Part shown: positions 1 through 12,823 of the stretch, in pieces | Position numbering within the stretch: the first letter of the stretch is position 1 | Layout of the letters: each line of letters opens with the position of its first letter | NCBI GenBank assembly: GCA_000231825.2 | Contig: JH720339.1 | Span: forward strand, 363,890-427,889 | Length of the DNA stretch: 64,000 nucleotides | Direction of reading: 5' to 3' | DNA from: Tetrahymena elliotti 4EA | Lineage: Eukaryota > Ciliophora > Oligohymenophorea > Hymenostomatida > Tetrahymenidae | Made by a program: the position numbers and the translations under genes | The notes under the pieces: model-generated | The model's database searches: none | Told to the model about the DNA's origin: nothing | The model's input: only the letters and a program-made list of their open reading frames with translations

Positions 1-465
1 AATCTTTGATTTATCTATCCAAAAGAATTGGCATTCTAAACACTAATACTCACCTTTACAGAAGACATCTGTCCCGATGAAATATGTATTGCACTTTGGG
101 CAGCTTACAGTATCTCCACTAATCTGTAAGTATTTCTGAGTCATTTCCTTTTCTATAGCAAGCTTTTCATTTAGATCCATTTAACTTTCTAAAAACTTAT
201 CAAGCACATGAATTGACTTTTTGCATGCTTCATTAGGACACTTAAAAATATTGTTCTCGATATTAAAGTTAAGGTCGTTAATTTACTTAATGATCCATTA
301 AGATAAACATTGTTGACAAATATCATTAGTGCATTCATAATCACTTGCATAGCCTCCTGAAGGTTATTTGCTTATAAAATCACTGAAACATATTAAACAT
401 TCTCTTGGTGATTCAACTGCTGACATATTTTATGTTTCTGCTGTTTCAGTTTGTTATCTACTCAT
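1..465 (-). CDS. RBR/RING-type E3 ubiquitin ligase, 5' part (partial)
   Basis: The start is ATG at 465 and the reading frame is open (TAA/TAG = Gln) to a splice donor GTGAGT near 53; the rest lies in an intron and beyond the window edge. The first about 137 residues contain CLIC near residue 28, a second CxxC (CQQC) about 30 residues later, CPNEAC, and then CPKC followed by FxGTDVFC. This spacing fits the RING1 and start of the in-between-RING domain of RBR ligases, which pass ubiquitin through a cysteine in RING2. RING2 is not visible here, so the ligase class is inferred. The histidine normally expected in RING1 is not obvious. It is divergently oriented to WRAP73, with 2.6 kb between them. 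Confidence 0.7.
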
Positions 466-3097
466 TTTCTTTAAAAACGTAATTATTTAGTGATAAGATT
501 CTAAGTTACCTTCTTTTTCTTGTATTTTAGTTTTTGATCAATAAATAATTTATTATTTTTCTCAATTAAAAACTAAATATAATTTATAGTGACTAAAGTA
601 AACTTTTTTAAACAACATCAATAAGAAAATACGGAAAACCTCCTAGAAGAAAAAGTAAAATTCATGTAAAACTTCTAACCCAATTTAGAAATATCTCAAA
701 TACACACCTACATTCCTTTCAAAAATTTAATTCAAACTAAAATTAATAATTGAGGTCAAAATATCTTTACAAAAACGATGAAAGACTACATTATCTTTTA
801 GTAAAATTAAAGCAAGTAAATTTCTCTGTTTTCATTTACATTAAAGTAATAATAAAAGGATAATTATCTTCTACTTTTTTTAAAACAAGTCGAAAAGTGG
901 AAAGCGAGTTATATTTAAATTCCTATTTTAATCAATCTGACCAAACAGTAAATAAAGAAGCATGAAATAGTTCGAAATGTTTACAAAATATGATAATAAT
1001 TAAATAAACGAGATCAGGAGATAATTTATTTCTTTTAATGTAATTATTTGGTTTAAGACATTATTTTTAATTTTCCTTCTATTTTTGGAAAAATCGTGAC
1101 AAAAATAGACAAAAAGAGTAGTTAAGATGACCATAATAATCAATCAATTATTTAGAGCCATTTAATCATATAAATTATTATATTTTATTTCGATTTTCTC
1201 CATTTTTTATTTGTTTTATCAAATTTAATCATTTTTACTACCAAATGTTCTAAATTCTTCTCATTCAAATCAAGTTCTTTTGTATTTTTTTTCTTTCTCT
1301 CATATTTTTTGGGTAATGAACTAGTTATGATCCAAAATATAAGAAAGATCTTTTTTTAATTTACAAATGCCTTAAGATTTAATTCAGGAAATTGTGCTTT
1401 CGGTCATTTTGCTTACAGAATGATGCCATTTTACCCTTAGATAATATCAGCCATAGCTATTTTTAAGAATTTTAGCAAGTCTACGAATTAAAATTTTTGA
1501 TTTTGCTCTAAAAAAGCAAAACAATGGTGTTTTATTTTTGAAAATGAATCAAATTTAAAATTTATAAAAATAAACGTTGATAATATTATTAATTATCAGA
1601 ATTTGATATCTTCAAACAAATATTGGCGAACGAAATCTAAGATTTTTTAATTTTTGATTTTTTTAATAATATTATCTTAAGCAAGACTTCATGAAGAAAA
1701 TTATTGATTTCAACATATATTAACAAATAAATTTAAAATCTTGCTAATTCTATTGATTGAATTAATGAAATAATCAAAAAAGTTATTAAATTTTATCAAT
1801 CCAAAGATTTTAAAATTATTTTTAGAATATTTAAACAAAAATTAAACAAAAAAATAATTTTCTTCAAAATTTAAGCACTACACAAATAAACACTAAAATT
1901 AAAATCCAATTCTAAGATTAATTTGTCCTTCTCATTCATATTCGTTTTTTTATATATTTGGTTATTAAAAGAAAAAATAACATTGCAAATTTATTTTAAT
2001 TCTAAGGTTTTATCTAAAAAAAGAAAATATTCCTCACTTCAAAAAAAGAAATTATTTCTAAATATTAAAATGGTTTATAAAAATCTAATTCTAAAATTTA
2101 ATTCTTTTTTTCTACCTATAAAATTTTAAAAAACTCATATCTATTCCACTTACAATTTGGTTTAAACTCTTATTTTTAATTCAAAATAATTTATTTCCAT
2201 TCTATCAATGGAAGATGCCTTAGAGTAAATAGGAAAAAAAAAATTGCTAAAAAATTAATCCTAAATCATATATCTTAAAAGAATGATTATTGAAAATTTT
2301 GAGATAATAAAATGAATTAGTTTTTAAAGCCTAAAAATTTCAATTTTGATAAATTAAATTGTAAAAGAATACAAGAATAATTTTATCGCTCAAAATAAAT
2401 AAATAATTTAATCGATTATTAGTGAATTTAAGTAAAATTTTTTTTTGAAGTAAGTTTTTAAAAAGTTATATTGCTTGGCAAAATAAACCTAATTTTGAGG
2501 AAAATTAAATATTTTTTCTCAAATTAAAATACAAAATAAATAGGTTTTAGTGAAAATTATTTATTCTATTTTTATTAAATTGAGGAGATCCCATAATTTA
2601 GTAATTAATTTATTTTTTAAGGATGGAAGAATTAGAAAATTTTTGTAACTATAATCTGACTATAAAAAATTGGAAAAATAAAAGTAAAAGCATTAAGTTC
2701 ATCTAATAATATTCAAACTAATTTTAATATTTTCTTATTTTGAAGTAAAAGTAAAAATAGATTTAAATTAAAAATATAAATTATATTTAAGAATTTGATT
2801 GATAAATAAAAAGTGTTTGAAAGATTTGTTTGTTAAATAATCATGCTTTAAATTTTACTAATTTTAAAAATTGATATGTCCAGTTTTTGTTATGTCTAGT
2901 GAATATTAAATTTATTAGTTTAGATTAAATTGATTATTAGATACATACAATATTTGATGGATTGAATTCAAAAAAATTAGAAATTTAAAATTTTTATTAA
3001 TTTGCAGTAAATTATTAAATCCAACAATAATTTTCAAAATAAGCCAATCTTCAAAGATATAATAATATTAAGTAGATAGTTATTTTAATTCATATAA
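466..3097. other. AT-rich intergenic region, no gene seen
   Basis: About 2.6 kb of very AT-rich DNA between two divergent genes. Short open frames (for example 1923-2129 on + and one from 2209) have no domain signal and are what chance gives with one stop codon in this composition. Both promoters should lie here; I see no specific motif. Confidence 0.6.
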
Positions 3098-5077
3098 ATG
3101 CAATTTTCTAACATTATTTAAGGAGCCTGTTCTGCTATATTTTCACAGGATTCTTCTCTTATTGCAATATCAAACGGGTCTAAAATTTTGGTAAAATTCT
3201 TTATTTTATTTTGCTAAGATTGATCTAAAATATTATTTATTATATAAAACTCAAAGATAAAAGACATTAATTAGGAGTTAATTAATAGAAATGTTTACTC
3301 ATTTTAAGATATAATTACTCATATGGAGTTCTCACCTGATAATTAGTTAATATTAGTAGTATAATCTAATAGCAGTGCAGTAGAAATTAAAAATTTTAAT
3401 GATGAATAATGGGTCTGTAGAATAGTAGATTAAGCATGTGGAATATTACATGCAGTATGGGCACCAGACTCTAAAAGTATAATAACATTCTCAGACTTTT
3501 AGGTATTTATTTTAAAAAGTATTATCTGTGATTAAACGCAAAAAATTTTAATTATATATTATAGATGAAAGCTACTGTTTACAGTTTGACTGATAAACAA
3601 TAATATCTTATTAAAAATCCTAAGTATCCTGATAGAGGTAATTAAAGCAAATTATTTTAATATTGTATTACAAAAATAATAAAATAAATGAAAAGGTATT
3701 AGCTTCTCGTCTGATGGTAAATTTATGGCTTTAGCAGAAAGAAGAGATATCAAGGACTATATTGGAATTTATTACACAAAAGATTGGAAATTAGTGAATG
3801 TAAATAAATGCTTACAAATAGTATTAAAATCATTAATTTTTTATACAAGCACTTTTAAGTTGATACAATGGATTTAGTTGATATTTAATGGTCTAAAGAT
3901 GATGGAAGCATATTAGTTTGGGATAGTTCTATCAATGTAATTCAATTCATAGATTAAAAATAGAAAATTCAAATGTTAATTATTAACTAATAGTATAAAT
4001 TTTTAGTTTACCATCCTTCAAATGGTCTTGTCTAAAGAATATAGCCATATGAATATGCTTTGGGAATTAGATGTGTTGAGTTATCAAATACTCCTCATTT
4101 TATTGCAATTGGAAGCTATGATGAAAAAGTAACTCTTTTTTTCAGATTTTCATTTGCAAAAAACCGAAATACTTAAAATAGATTAGACTAGTAAATACTT
4201 TAACATGGAAGATAATAACTGAGCTTGAACACAAAGCCAATATCAAAGAATATTCTAATGCAGTAATATATTGATAAGTTTATTTTAGTGTTTTATAATT
4301 TATTTAAATAAAAAGATTGTTTATAGAGAGTAAAATAGTACACTTTTAAATGCTTAGCACTTAGTTGATAGAACTACTACATAATGTAAAATAAACTAAA
4401 TTGATTTTTGGTGAGCTGACTAACAAAATATTAATTATGAAATAGTTGTAATTGATGAATCAATAAATAAACTACCAGCAGCAAAATAGTCTGCTGATAA
4501 ATCACTATAATCAGGTGTAACTGACGTTAATTTTAGTTTTAATGCAAACTATATAGCTTCTAAATCAGGTAGATTTCTAATACAACTAAAACATTTAATG
4601 TAACTTCTTTTTTATTTTAGCAAGTTTCCCCAATGCTGTGTTTATTTGGGAAGTATCTTTACTTGAACTTAGATATATTGTTTTGCTTTAGAATCCTGTA
4701 AAAGGATTTTTATGGTCACATAATTCAAACAATTTAATAATATATGCAGGTAATTATTTTTTTATTATTATTCAAAATAATACTTTATTTTAAAATATAG
4801 GTTCAAATAAAATATATTTTTGGTCTCTCGATGGGGCATCTGTATGTGAATTACCTTAATGTAAATTAAATAGCTAATTATTTGTAAATAATAGTCATTT
4901 TTCGTTTTTTTAAAATTAGATGGAAAGTCATTTAGTGTAAATAAAGTTTTATGGAACAAGAATTCAAAGTGTTTAGTTTTAATTGACAGAAGAGATGCTA
5001 TAATTGGATATCCACCTATAGATTTAGAATACACCGAAGAACAAGAAGATGAACAAAGGGAAGAATATGAAAATTGA
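3098..5077 (+). CDS. WRAP73: WRAP73/WDR8-like WD40 protein (multi-exon)
   Basis: A WD-repeat protein of the WRAP73 (WDR8) family, which in animals and fungi acts with SSX2IP/Msd1 at centrosomes or spindle poles and in ciliogenesis. The protein starts MQFSNII, like the MNFSEVF start of the animal protein. The exon from about 3700 encodes GISFSSDGKFMALAERRDIK, matching the family segment around MALAERRDCKDY. Downstream come a YEYALGIRCVELS segment, GSYDEKV and VNTLTWKIITELEH, in family order. The last exon ends EEYEN then TGA at 5075-5077. At least six short introns interrupt it (first donor right after SNGSKIL). It converges on the next gene. A minus-strand ORF at 4768-5109 is only its shadow. 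Basal-body or spindle function is inferred from the family. Confidence 0.93.
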
Positions 5078-6308
5078 ATTAACTTCCTTATTTTAATTAA
5101 CTGTTTCATATATATTTATTAATGCATTTTTTACTTTAGAAATTCAATTTAGTTAAATAGGCTTTGGCTTTTCTGTTTGTATGAGTCTTTATTTTTGGTT
5201 TTCGATTTCGATGAGAGATTTGGAATAATATGAGTCAGGAAATATATTTATGAATCTTTTTTTATTTTTTAAAATTATTATCAGAAATATCTAGAACTCG
5301 TTTAGAATAAATTATTTTTTATATAAAAAATCATTACTTTTATCTCAAATAAGATTATTAAGGACTGTCATGTAACAAAAGATTTCTAAAAAACATTTAT
5401 TCTTCACCAAAAAACACCATCAAAAAATAACATGTGCACATAACCCCTATAATGTTAAATTATAAAAAATATCTTATTTTTTTAAATGTTTAGATTTACC
5501 TACTGAGAATCCTAATCTCCTTATTTATGTTTACTATCTGTTCAGGTAATATGTTAATGCGAAACTATTTATGATTATTAAAGGGTATGTTTCTTCCATT
5601 TACTCCATTTTTAGTTTCAGCTTTTTACTTAAAAATGAAAACCTTCTTATTATTTTGATTTCATTTAAAGAATTACTCCTGCTAAAGCTGATTGAATGTC
5701 CTTAAAGACTCTATTCTAAATTGTTTATACTTAAATTTATCTTTCAATTTTTAGATCAAAAATTCTATTTGATTCTAATTTTATGAATGCTTTTCTGCTG
5801 TTTTGAGCAGTCTAGGTTTTGATTCAGATTCTTTCCTTTATTTTAATTGAAAAAATAAATTAAAGAATTGAGAGAAAATGGCAAAGTGTTTACTCCATAG
5901 TGAATAATTTTTGTATTTTAGTTGAATAAATTAGTTTAATTTTTCTTGTTAAAATTAAGATATGTAAACAAAGTAGAAATACCCAAACTACAAAACCAAA
6001 GAAAATATGAATGAAAAAAATAATAAATAATTTATTAGTATCAATGAAAAGAATACAAATAATAGTTTATGTGTTATAGAATTTAATTAATACCAGCACT
6101 TAAAATAATTTTTTAAATATGTTTTTAAATAATGAAAATGACAATTAAATTAATAGCTTAACTTTACAATATTATAGAATTTATAAATTGGATAACTAAC
6201 TAATTCTAATATTTTCTTTTTTTTCATACTAAAAAATATCTAAGATTTTATATTTTTCATCTTTTTCTCTAGCCAGCTAGCTTTATTGAAAACTTTTTAT
6301 TTTAAATC
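5078..6308. other. AT-rich region between convergent 3' ends
   Basis: It separates the TGA of WRAP73 from the TGA of the minus-strand gene ending at 6309. It should hold both 3' UTRs. I see no tRNA-like or coding structure. Confidence 0.6.
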
Positions 6309-8299
6309 TCAGTTTTTGTTTTAGGCTTGCTTGGCTTCTTTTTCTAATCTTTAAGATTCCTTAATCTTGTAATACTCGAAATCGTTAAGAACTATTTTAT
6401 AGAATTTAGAGTTTTCGATAGCTTTAAGCTTAGTTTGGCAGAAAGTAAGATGAGTATTTAAGAACTTAAGAGTACTGTTAATTTTTAAATCAGGATATTT
6501 AGATTCAAGAGCTTAGATAGCATCAATTAAAGCTTTGGTATTTTATTCATTTAATTAATTCTTAATTTTAGGAATATTAGCTAAAATAGCACCTTCAAAG
6601 AAGTCACAATCATCCTTTTTTTAGTTAAATTAAGATATTAGAATACAAAATGAAAAAATTAAATAAAAATCTTACAACAAAATTGAGCTTAGGGTAGATT
6701 TCAAGAACCTTAGTAATGTTTTCAGCTCCAAACCAAACGTTTCTTCTCCAGTATAAAACATGGAAATGTTATTCAAAAAGATATTCATTCATGTAACCTC
6801 TTTCAAAAGTTAATTCGAAGCATCTTGTTAATTAGTTGGGATTCATTTAATGTAAGTGAATAGGCAATAATTCAACAAGTTTCTTACGGAAATCTTCAGA
6901 ACTTCTGCTAGGATCTTCTAAGTAAGCAATATAAGTGTAAGCAAAAGATTTAGCATTAAATTTGTGAATGGTTTTTTCAACAGCAAATGTGAGGTTATTC
7001 CATAATTTTTCATTATTGACTCTTAATCTTTAGAAGGCAACCATTAAGTAGCAAACAACACTAGGAGTATAAGTAGGGATCATCTTAGCAATATGTTCAG
7101 TTGTAGCAGCAATCCATTCATGTTCATTCCAATTTATTTCTATATTAAAATAAATAATATTTTTAACATTTAAATTTACAAAAGAAAAAAATTTTTTAAT
7201 TTTAAATGATAATATTATCTTAAATAAGCTATCTAAAATAATATTCAAATTATTTTATTCTAAAACATTTTGAATATCTAAAATTAACAAAAAATTTGAT
7301 TTAGTCCTCAATCTAATCTAACCTTTAATAAGATTAATTTATTTTTAAAAAATATCATTTTTAGATAAAAGTATTTGATTAAACAGTCAATCAATCAGCA
7401 TAACATAATTTCTTCAAACTCATCTCTCATTATCTCTTATTCACTAAAAAATGAATAAATTTATCTTTCATTCATAAGATTTTTGTATTAAAATTCCTTA
7501 TTTTATCATATTAAGGTTTATAATTTCTCATTTTATTTAGATCTCAAATAAATTATTTAGACTATTTTGTATTTATGTAACAATCCTAAAAATATTTTCT
7601 ACTTTTTCCTACCTTTTTTATCTTTTACATCAAAATTGATTTAAATTTTAATTGAAGTAAAAAATTAATGCATTGAAATTAAATTTGATATGCTTTTGTT
7701 TTTTTTTGATTCGTTGCTAATTAATATATCTACTTAGCTTTTACCACAAAACTCACTTTGTTTTCTTAAAATTAGTAAATATTGAGGCTTAATCTCTTAT
7801 TAGATAGCTTTATTTTACACATTTTACTAATAATTATTTTGCTAGATTTAAATTAGTCTTTTTACTCTTAAAATGCTTTGTTATGAAAATATTTTAAACA
7901 CGTTTTACCTTCGTGTCCTTCTCTTTTGGAAAGTTCGATTAATGCACCGCAAAGTTCAGAGGGTCTTAAATGTTCATAATTTTCAAGATTTAACAAAATT
8001 TCATTTCCTGTCATAGTTTTAAAATTTATAAAGTCATGGGTAGGCAAATTAGGAGTGTGCTTAGAGGGTTGATAAACATAACTTAATTTGAGAGGGATGT
8101 TAATAGGGAAACTAAGATTTGGATTAGTGAAATCAACTTTTCCTAATTTACTGACTAATTTAAATTTATCAGGGTGAGCTGAACGATATTTAGTTTTTTA
8201 TCTTAACTTTTAGGCAGGACTTGTTCTCTTGAAACCTTTTTAAAGTTAGCAGAACAAGGTCTTAGTTTATAATTGTATGTTTTTAATAGCCTAAAACAT
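6309..8299 (-). CDS. predicted mitochondrial helical protein, 386 aa, family not recognised
   Basis: Three exons (8299-7909, 7139-6676, 6614-6309) sum to 387 codons. The 769-bp first intron is long for this window. The N-terminus (MFQAIKNIQLQTKTLFCQLQ, then KGFKRTSPAQKLRQKTKYR) is rich in Lys, Arg and Gln, lacks acidic residues for about 45 residues and looks like a mitochondrial presequence. The remainder is alpha-helical in character, with Trp-rich helices (NEHEWIAATTEHIAKMIPTY, NVWFGAENITKVLEIYPKLN) and a charged C-terminal helix ending KEAKQAQNKN. The pattern recalls the helical-repeat arrays of FASTK/RAP-type organelle RNA proteins, but no RAP domain is visible, so I do not assign it. 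Another mitochondrial candidate lies just upstream on the same strand. Confidence 0.75.
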
Positions 8300-8894
8300 T
8301 TCTCCTATTTTTGAGTATATAGTTTGCTTTTAATTTCAATAACTATTTGATAAAGATTTATTAATATTACCCTTCAGTGAAAATCAATATTAAATTTATT
8401 TGTTTCTTTGACTTTTTTTCTGCTTCTTCTAATTTATATTTCAAGATACATTAATTAATTCATTTGCAACAAATTACAATTATAAATAACCAAGTTAACA
8501 AGACAAACCATCATTATGCACATACAAAAAAAAAGATATTTTAAAATTTTAAAGTAGCATTAACAACACTTTTAAATATCTTTTACATCAATCACAACAT
8601 AAACATTTTAAAATAATTTTGTTGTTAATCAAATAAATACTCCACATTGATAAATAATGAAAGAAAATAATAGGTTTAGTTACTTATGAAATAAAACACT
8701 AGAGGTATTAAAATAATTTATATATGAATGAATGTAGCAGAAAGAGAGTATATTAATGATATAATATAGCTGTTGAATCAATAAGAGTAATTGAAAGATC
8801 TTAGTGAAAATAAATGGAAGCTACTAACAAATGCAATTAATTGAATTCAAACTATTATAGTATTTGTTAATTATATTTGCTACTAACTTAATTT
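8300..8894. other. intergenic, no gene seen
   Basis: AT-rich spacer between two head-to-tail minus-strand genes. It contains the 3' UTR of the upstream gene and the promoter of the 386-aa gene. Confidence 0.5.
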
Positions 8895-9746
8895 TCATTG
8901 TTAATTGTCATAGATTTAGAAGTGGAAGAAACCAGCATTGTTGTGGTAAAATTTGTTTTAAGTACCTCCTCTCTTTTCAGAGTTAATCTAATAAGTATTT
9001 TAAAGAATAGTGTTAAATTATATACATACTTTATAAATTTATCTAATTTATTTACATCTTCAACTTAAAGAATAAGGTATAAGAAGAGAGGTGTGCAGAA
9101 GAATAAAACATTACAAACTAAAGAACCCATGCTCCACCATTATCCATCGTATCTGTTATATACAAAGTTTTAGTTCATATTTTAAAATTTTATTGTGAAA
9201 AATTAAATATCTGCTAAATAAATTGAGTTTATATCTATCCATTTTATCAAATTGATATTATTTATATCCTTTCTTTGAATTTTCTTGTAATATTATTTAT
9301 AATTGCCATTGAATCTATCAATATTATTTAGCAAATTTCATAGACAAATACGATTAATTAATTACTGATATTCCCAATTTTCATATGCGAAAACGTGTTA
9401 AACCTCAAAAGGATCTCTATAAGCTATTCTAAAACCTGAGAGGGCATCAGGGTAGTTATCAGGGACGTAATGATAATTGAAAAACTCCTTAGGAGGGCTT
9501 TATACAGCAGGATTACCTAATGACATATAAATTAAAAATATTGAACTGATGAGCAGCAACTTAAATTGATTAAAATCATCTCAATTTCAGATTGAAAAGT
9601 GTGCAAAAGAAAATTTTAGTATCAATCATATTTAAATAAATACCCATATAAGCTCTTCCGCAAAAATCATAATGGTAATTTCTATTTGTTTAAGCTAACT
9701 TTTGATTAAGCTTAACTTGGTTTGCTAAAATTCTTCTTAAAGCCAT
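8895..9746 (-). CDS. small mitochondrial single-TM protein, 157 aa, possible respiratory-chain accessory subunit
   Basis: Four exons (9746-9644, 9516-9366, 9152-9026, 8987-8895) join in frame to 157 residues; the internal phases (1, 2, 0) all fit. The N-terminus MALRRILANQVKLNQKLAQT resembles a mitochondrial presequence. A tyrosine/proline-rich region (PPKEFFNYHYVPDNYPDALS) follows, then YDGQWWSMG and one hydrophobic helix (about residues 93-114). A short tail contains EKRGGTQNK and ends QIYDNQQ. Presequence, Tyr/Pro-rich matrix part, one TM helix and a short Arg-Gly-Gly tail recall complex I subunit NDUFB8 in size and layout. Sequence similarity is too weak for me to claim it. It could equally be a ciliate-specific respiratory subunit. 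Confidence 0.72.
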
Positions 9747-10943
9747 TGTTACTAATTACCTAACTAATTATCTTTATATTTTAATTATTTCAATATTTAA
9801 TAAAGAAAAGGTTTCTTGATATTGATATTAACAAGAACATTAATATCTTAAAGCTATTCTCTTGCATATATTTATATTTTCCTTCTTTATATCTAATAAC
9901 TTCTTTCATTCATTCAATGCTATTTATTTTATTTCTTATCTTCATTCAATCCATTACCAACTCAAATCTTTCAATAAAAAAAATATTCCACCAAGCAATC
10001 TTTACAATTCTATAAATGTAAAATAATTCATTTTCAAAATAAATTTTTTGAATAAATCATTTCTTATGTTAAAAAATATTTTTCTTTATTTTATTTAAAT
10101 AATAAACTCAACAAATCACAAAAAGATAAAAATAATTTTATTTGATATTTTTAAATTATTCTTTTAATTTACATTCAGGATTATGGTTAAAAAAGAAAAT
10201 AGAATTTCAAAAACTTCATTAAAACTAATAAAAAAGNNNNNNNNNNNNNNNNNNNNNNNNNNNNNNNNNNNNNNNNNNNNNNNNNNNNNNNNNNNNNNNN
10301 NNNNNNNNNNNNNNNNNNNNNNNNNNNNNNNNNNNNGATTTTAATAAATAAATTTAAAGTTATTTTTAATTTGAAAAACTAATCAGAAATATTTGTTCAT
10401 TTTTCTTCAAATAAATAAAAACACATATTAAAGTAATTGAAAAGTAAAAATATCTAATTATATACCAAGTGAATTTATTTTTGTTTTTTAGGACTGTACT
10501 ATTATGTAAATAAATTTCACATTTAATTTATTTAAAACAAGAGTTTTTTTTACAAACAAAATTCATAAATTATAAAATAATTTCAACTTAAAATTTAATG
10601 TTAGTTTATGTAATTTGTTAAAATAATTATAAGTTTACTTTTATTTAATAAAACTAATTTAAAATGAATTCTTTAAAAGTAATAATTTATTTAATAAAAA
10701 AGTTTTACTATTATGATGAATGAACAATATACTAACAAATAATAAAGCTAACTACAATAGTTTTAGAAACTTGATAACTAGATTTTCTTAATGATATTGA
10801 AAAAAAATTAAATTTAAAACATTTTTAAGTCTTAGTATTAATTGGTTGAAAGATGCAATATTAATTTTATACATACATTGATACAATTGCAATTTGCATA
10901 TTTTATTTATAAAATGACGAAAATTTATATAATTATTTTTCAA
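9747..10943. other. intergenic region containing an assembly gap
   Basis: AT-rich DNA on both sides of the N run. Nothing coding is recognisable. Any small gene inside the gap would be missed. Confidence 0.6.
10237..10336. other. assembly gap (100 N)
   Basis: Exactly 100 unresolved bases, the conventional size for a scaffold gap of unknown length. The true distance between flanks is therefore not known. Confidence 0.98.
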
Positions 10944-11351
10944 TCAAGGACTCATGTAGAAGCCAATGATTATACCTATGAAGAAAATAAACATCATAAT
11001 ATAATAGAAAACCCATAATTTATTTTCAAGGTCAACTCTTGTGTAGCTCTTAAAGACTGTAACGTGCAAAACAAGAAGAATCAATAGAGAAAACCATGAC
11101 AAAATTGCTTCAAAAACACCACCTTAGAGATAATTATAGGATATCAAAACTGCTACCGCATACAGATATGATTTTTTGGATAAATGATCTAATTTATGTT
11201 TATGTATTTTTCCTTCTGCTGGAAAGTAAGCAAGCGCTTAAAATGCAAAGTGTATAATGTAAAGCAAGAAAAGAGCAACACCTATTGCTAGTCTCCTTGA
11301 TACATAACTATCACTTTCGTCTTTATCTCCGTATCTCACATTAACAGTCAT
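10944..11351 (-). CDS. four-TM membrane protein, 135 aa, unknown function
   Basis: An uninterrupted frame from ATG at 11351 to TGA at 10944. A hydrophilic N-terminus (MTVNVRYGDKDESDSYVSRR) leads into four hydrophobic helices: LAIGVALFLLYIIHFAFQAL, SYLYAVAVLISYNYL, FEAILSWFSLLILLVLHV and a last helix starting FYYIMMFIFFIGIIIGFY. A basic loop (KIHKHKLDHLSKKS) separates TM1 and TM2. The protein ends MSP. The size and four-helix layout are shared by several small membrane families and I cannot pick one. The gene lies close to the assembly gap, but its frame is complete. Localisation is not evident. Confidence 0.75.
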
Positions 11352-12823
11352 TTTTATAATTCTTTAACTTATTCTTTTACTTTAATGATAATTGATAAAA
11401 TATTAGCTTTTGCTATTTATTAGATTCAAATAATTATTTATCTTTTTGAAAAATTTAAATTTTTTATTGATTATTGTAAAGAAGCAGTGTATGTATGTTT
11501 AATTGCTTGCTTGCATATATACATTACTTTAAATTCTCTATTATTGAAATATATTGCTTTATTTAAATAATAATCCTTATCCCTCTTTTTTATGTAATAA
11601 ATGGATAAAAATCTCCAGAGAAAGATTCTTAACTATGAATAAAAATAAATTAAAAACTAATAATTAACATAATTCAGTAAAAAAAATATTCTGATTATTG
11701 TTTTCGTTTATAGAAATTAAAATATTCTTATTTTTATTAAAATAGACTAAAAATATTAAACATATTTTAAAAATTAAATTACCGGATATTAACAGAATAT
11801 TCAATAATTGATTATTCTCTTGATACTCCAAATTTGCTTTACTTCTATTCAATAAATAACAAGTATTTTTCAAAAGAGTTTATTTCTTAAAAAAACAGTT
11901 TATTTATTGATTTCTTAAATGAAAAAATATACCTTTGTCTCTCAAGGAATATTGTTTTCGGGCTTTGATTAGCCTTTATTTTTTAAAAATAAATCTAAAA
12001 ATATTTTCTTTCAGATTTTAATTTAGAATAATTATGATGAATTAATTTTAAAATTCTTCAAAATTTTGATTTTATTTACAAAAAAACTTAGAATTAAAAT
12101 GAATTTTATTTGAAAAATAAAAAATAAAACTAAGTTCAGATTTAAAGATTGAATCTTTACTTATTTTTGCTAAAATCTATTTTATTATAAAGTTTTTTTA
12201 AATTCTACTTGAAAAAAAAAAAATTAATTTTTGACATCATTAGATTATTTAAAATAATTATTAATTCAAAGCCTTTAGGTGTTTTTAATATTTATTATTC
12301 TAAAATTCTAAAATTTAGGAATTTGAATATTGAATTATTTTATTTGAGAGAAAAATTCAACTTTAAATAAAAAATAAAACAAATATTTATTGATTAATTT
12401 ACACATAGTTTTAAGATTAAGAGTATTTTTATTAAAAAGGTCAGTTGTATTAAATTTTAGAGTTAGTTTTTTCAACCAAATATTTTATTTAGAAATTAAT
12501 TTAGATTTAACTCAATAAAAAAATGAAATAACATTTTTACAATTTTTTATTTTAGTAGAATTTAAAAATAGGATATTCCTTGAAAACTGATTTCTTAATG
12601 CTTTTTAAGTTTTTTTATGTGTGAAATATCTTTTTGATAATAAATCAATGTATCCTAACTAATTCTAGCAAATCAATACAAAGCAAAATTAAGATTATTA
12701 ATAATAATAACAATATTGTCTAATAACTTCAATTTTGTAAATACTTTAAGAAGTCCATCAACTTTTTAATAAATAAAAGCTATTTATAAACTTATATAAT
12801 ATTTTAGTAAATATTTAGTTAAA
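11352..12823. other. AT-rich intergenic region, divergent promoters
   Basis: Between the minus-strand four-TM gene and LSM5. An open frame at 11664-11873 has no features beyond AT-rich composition. Nothing else seen. Confidence 0.6.

Noticed and set aside
1923..2129. Plus-strand 68-aa ORF
   Set aside because: Lys/Phe-rich translation of AT-rich spacer with no start context or homology signal.
4768..5109. Minus-strand 113-aa ORF
   Set aside because: Antisense shadow of the last exons of WRAP73.
11664..11873. Minus-strand 69-aa ORF
   Set aside because: Low-complexity spacer; composition matches neighbouring noncoding DNA.
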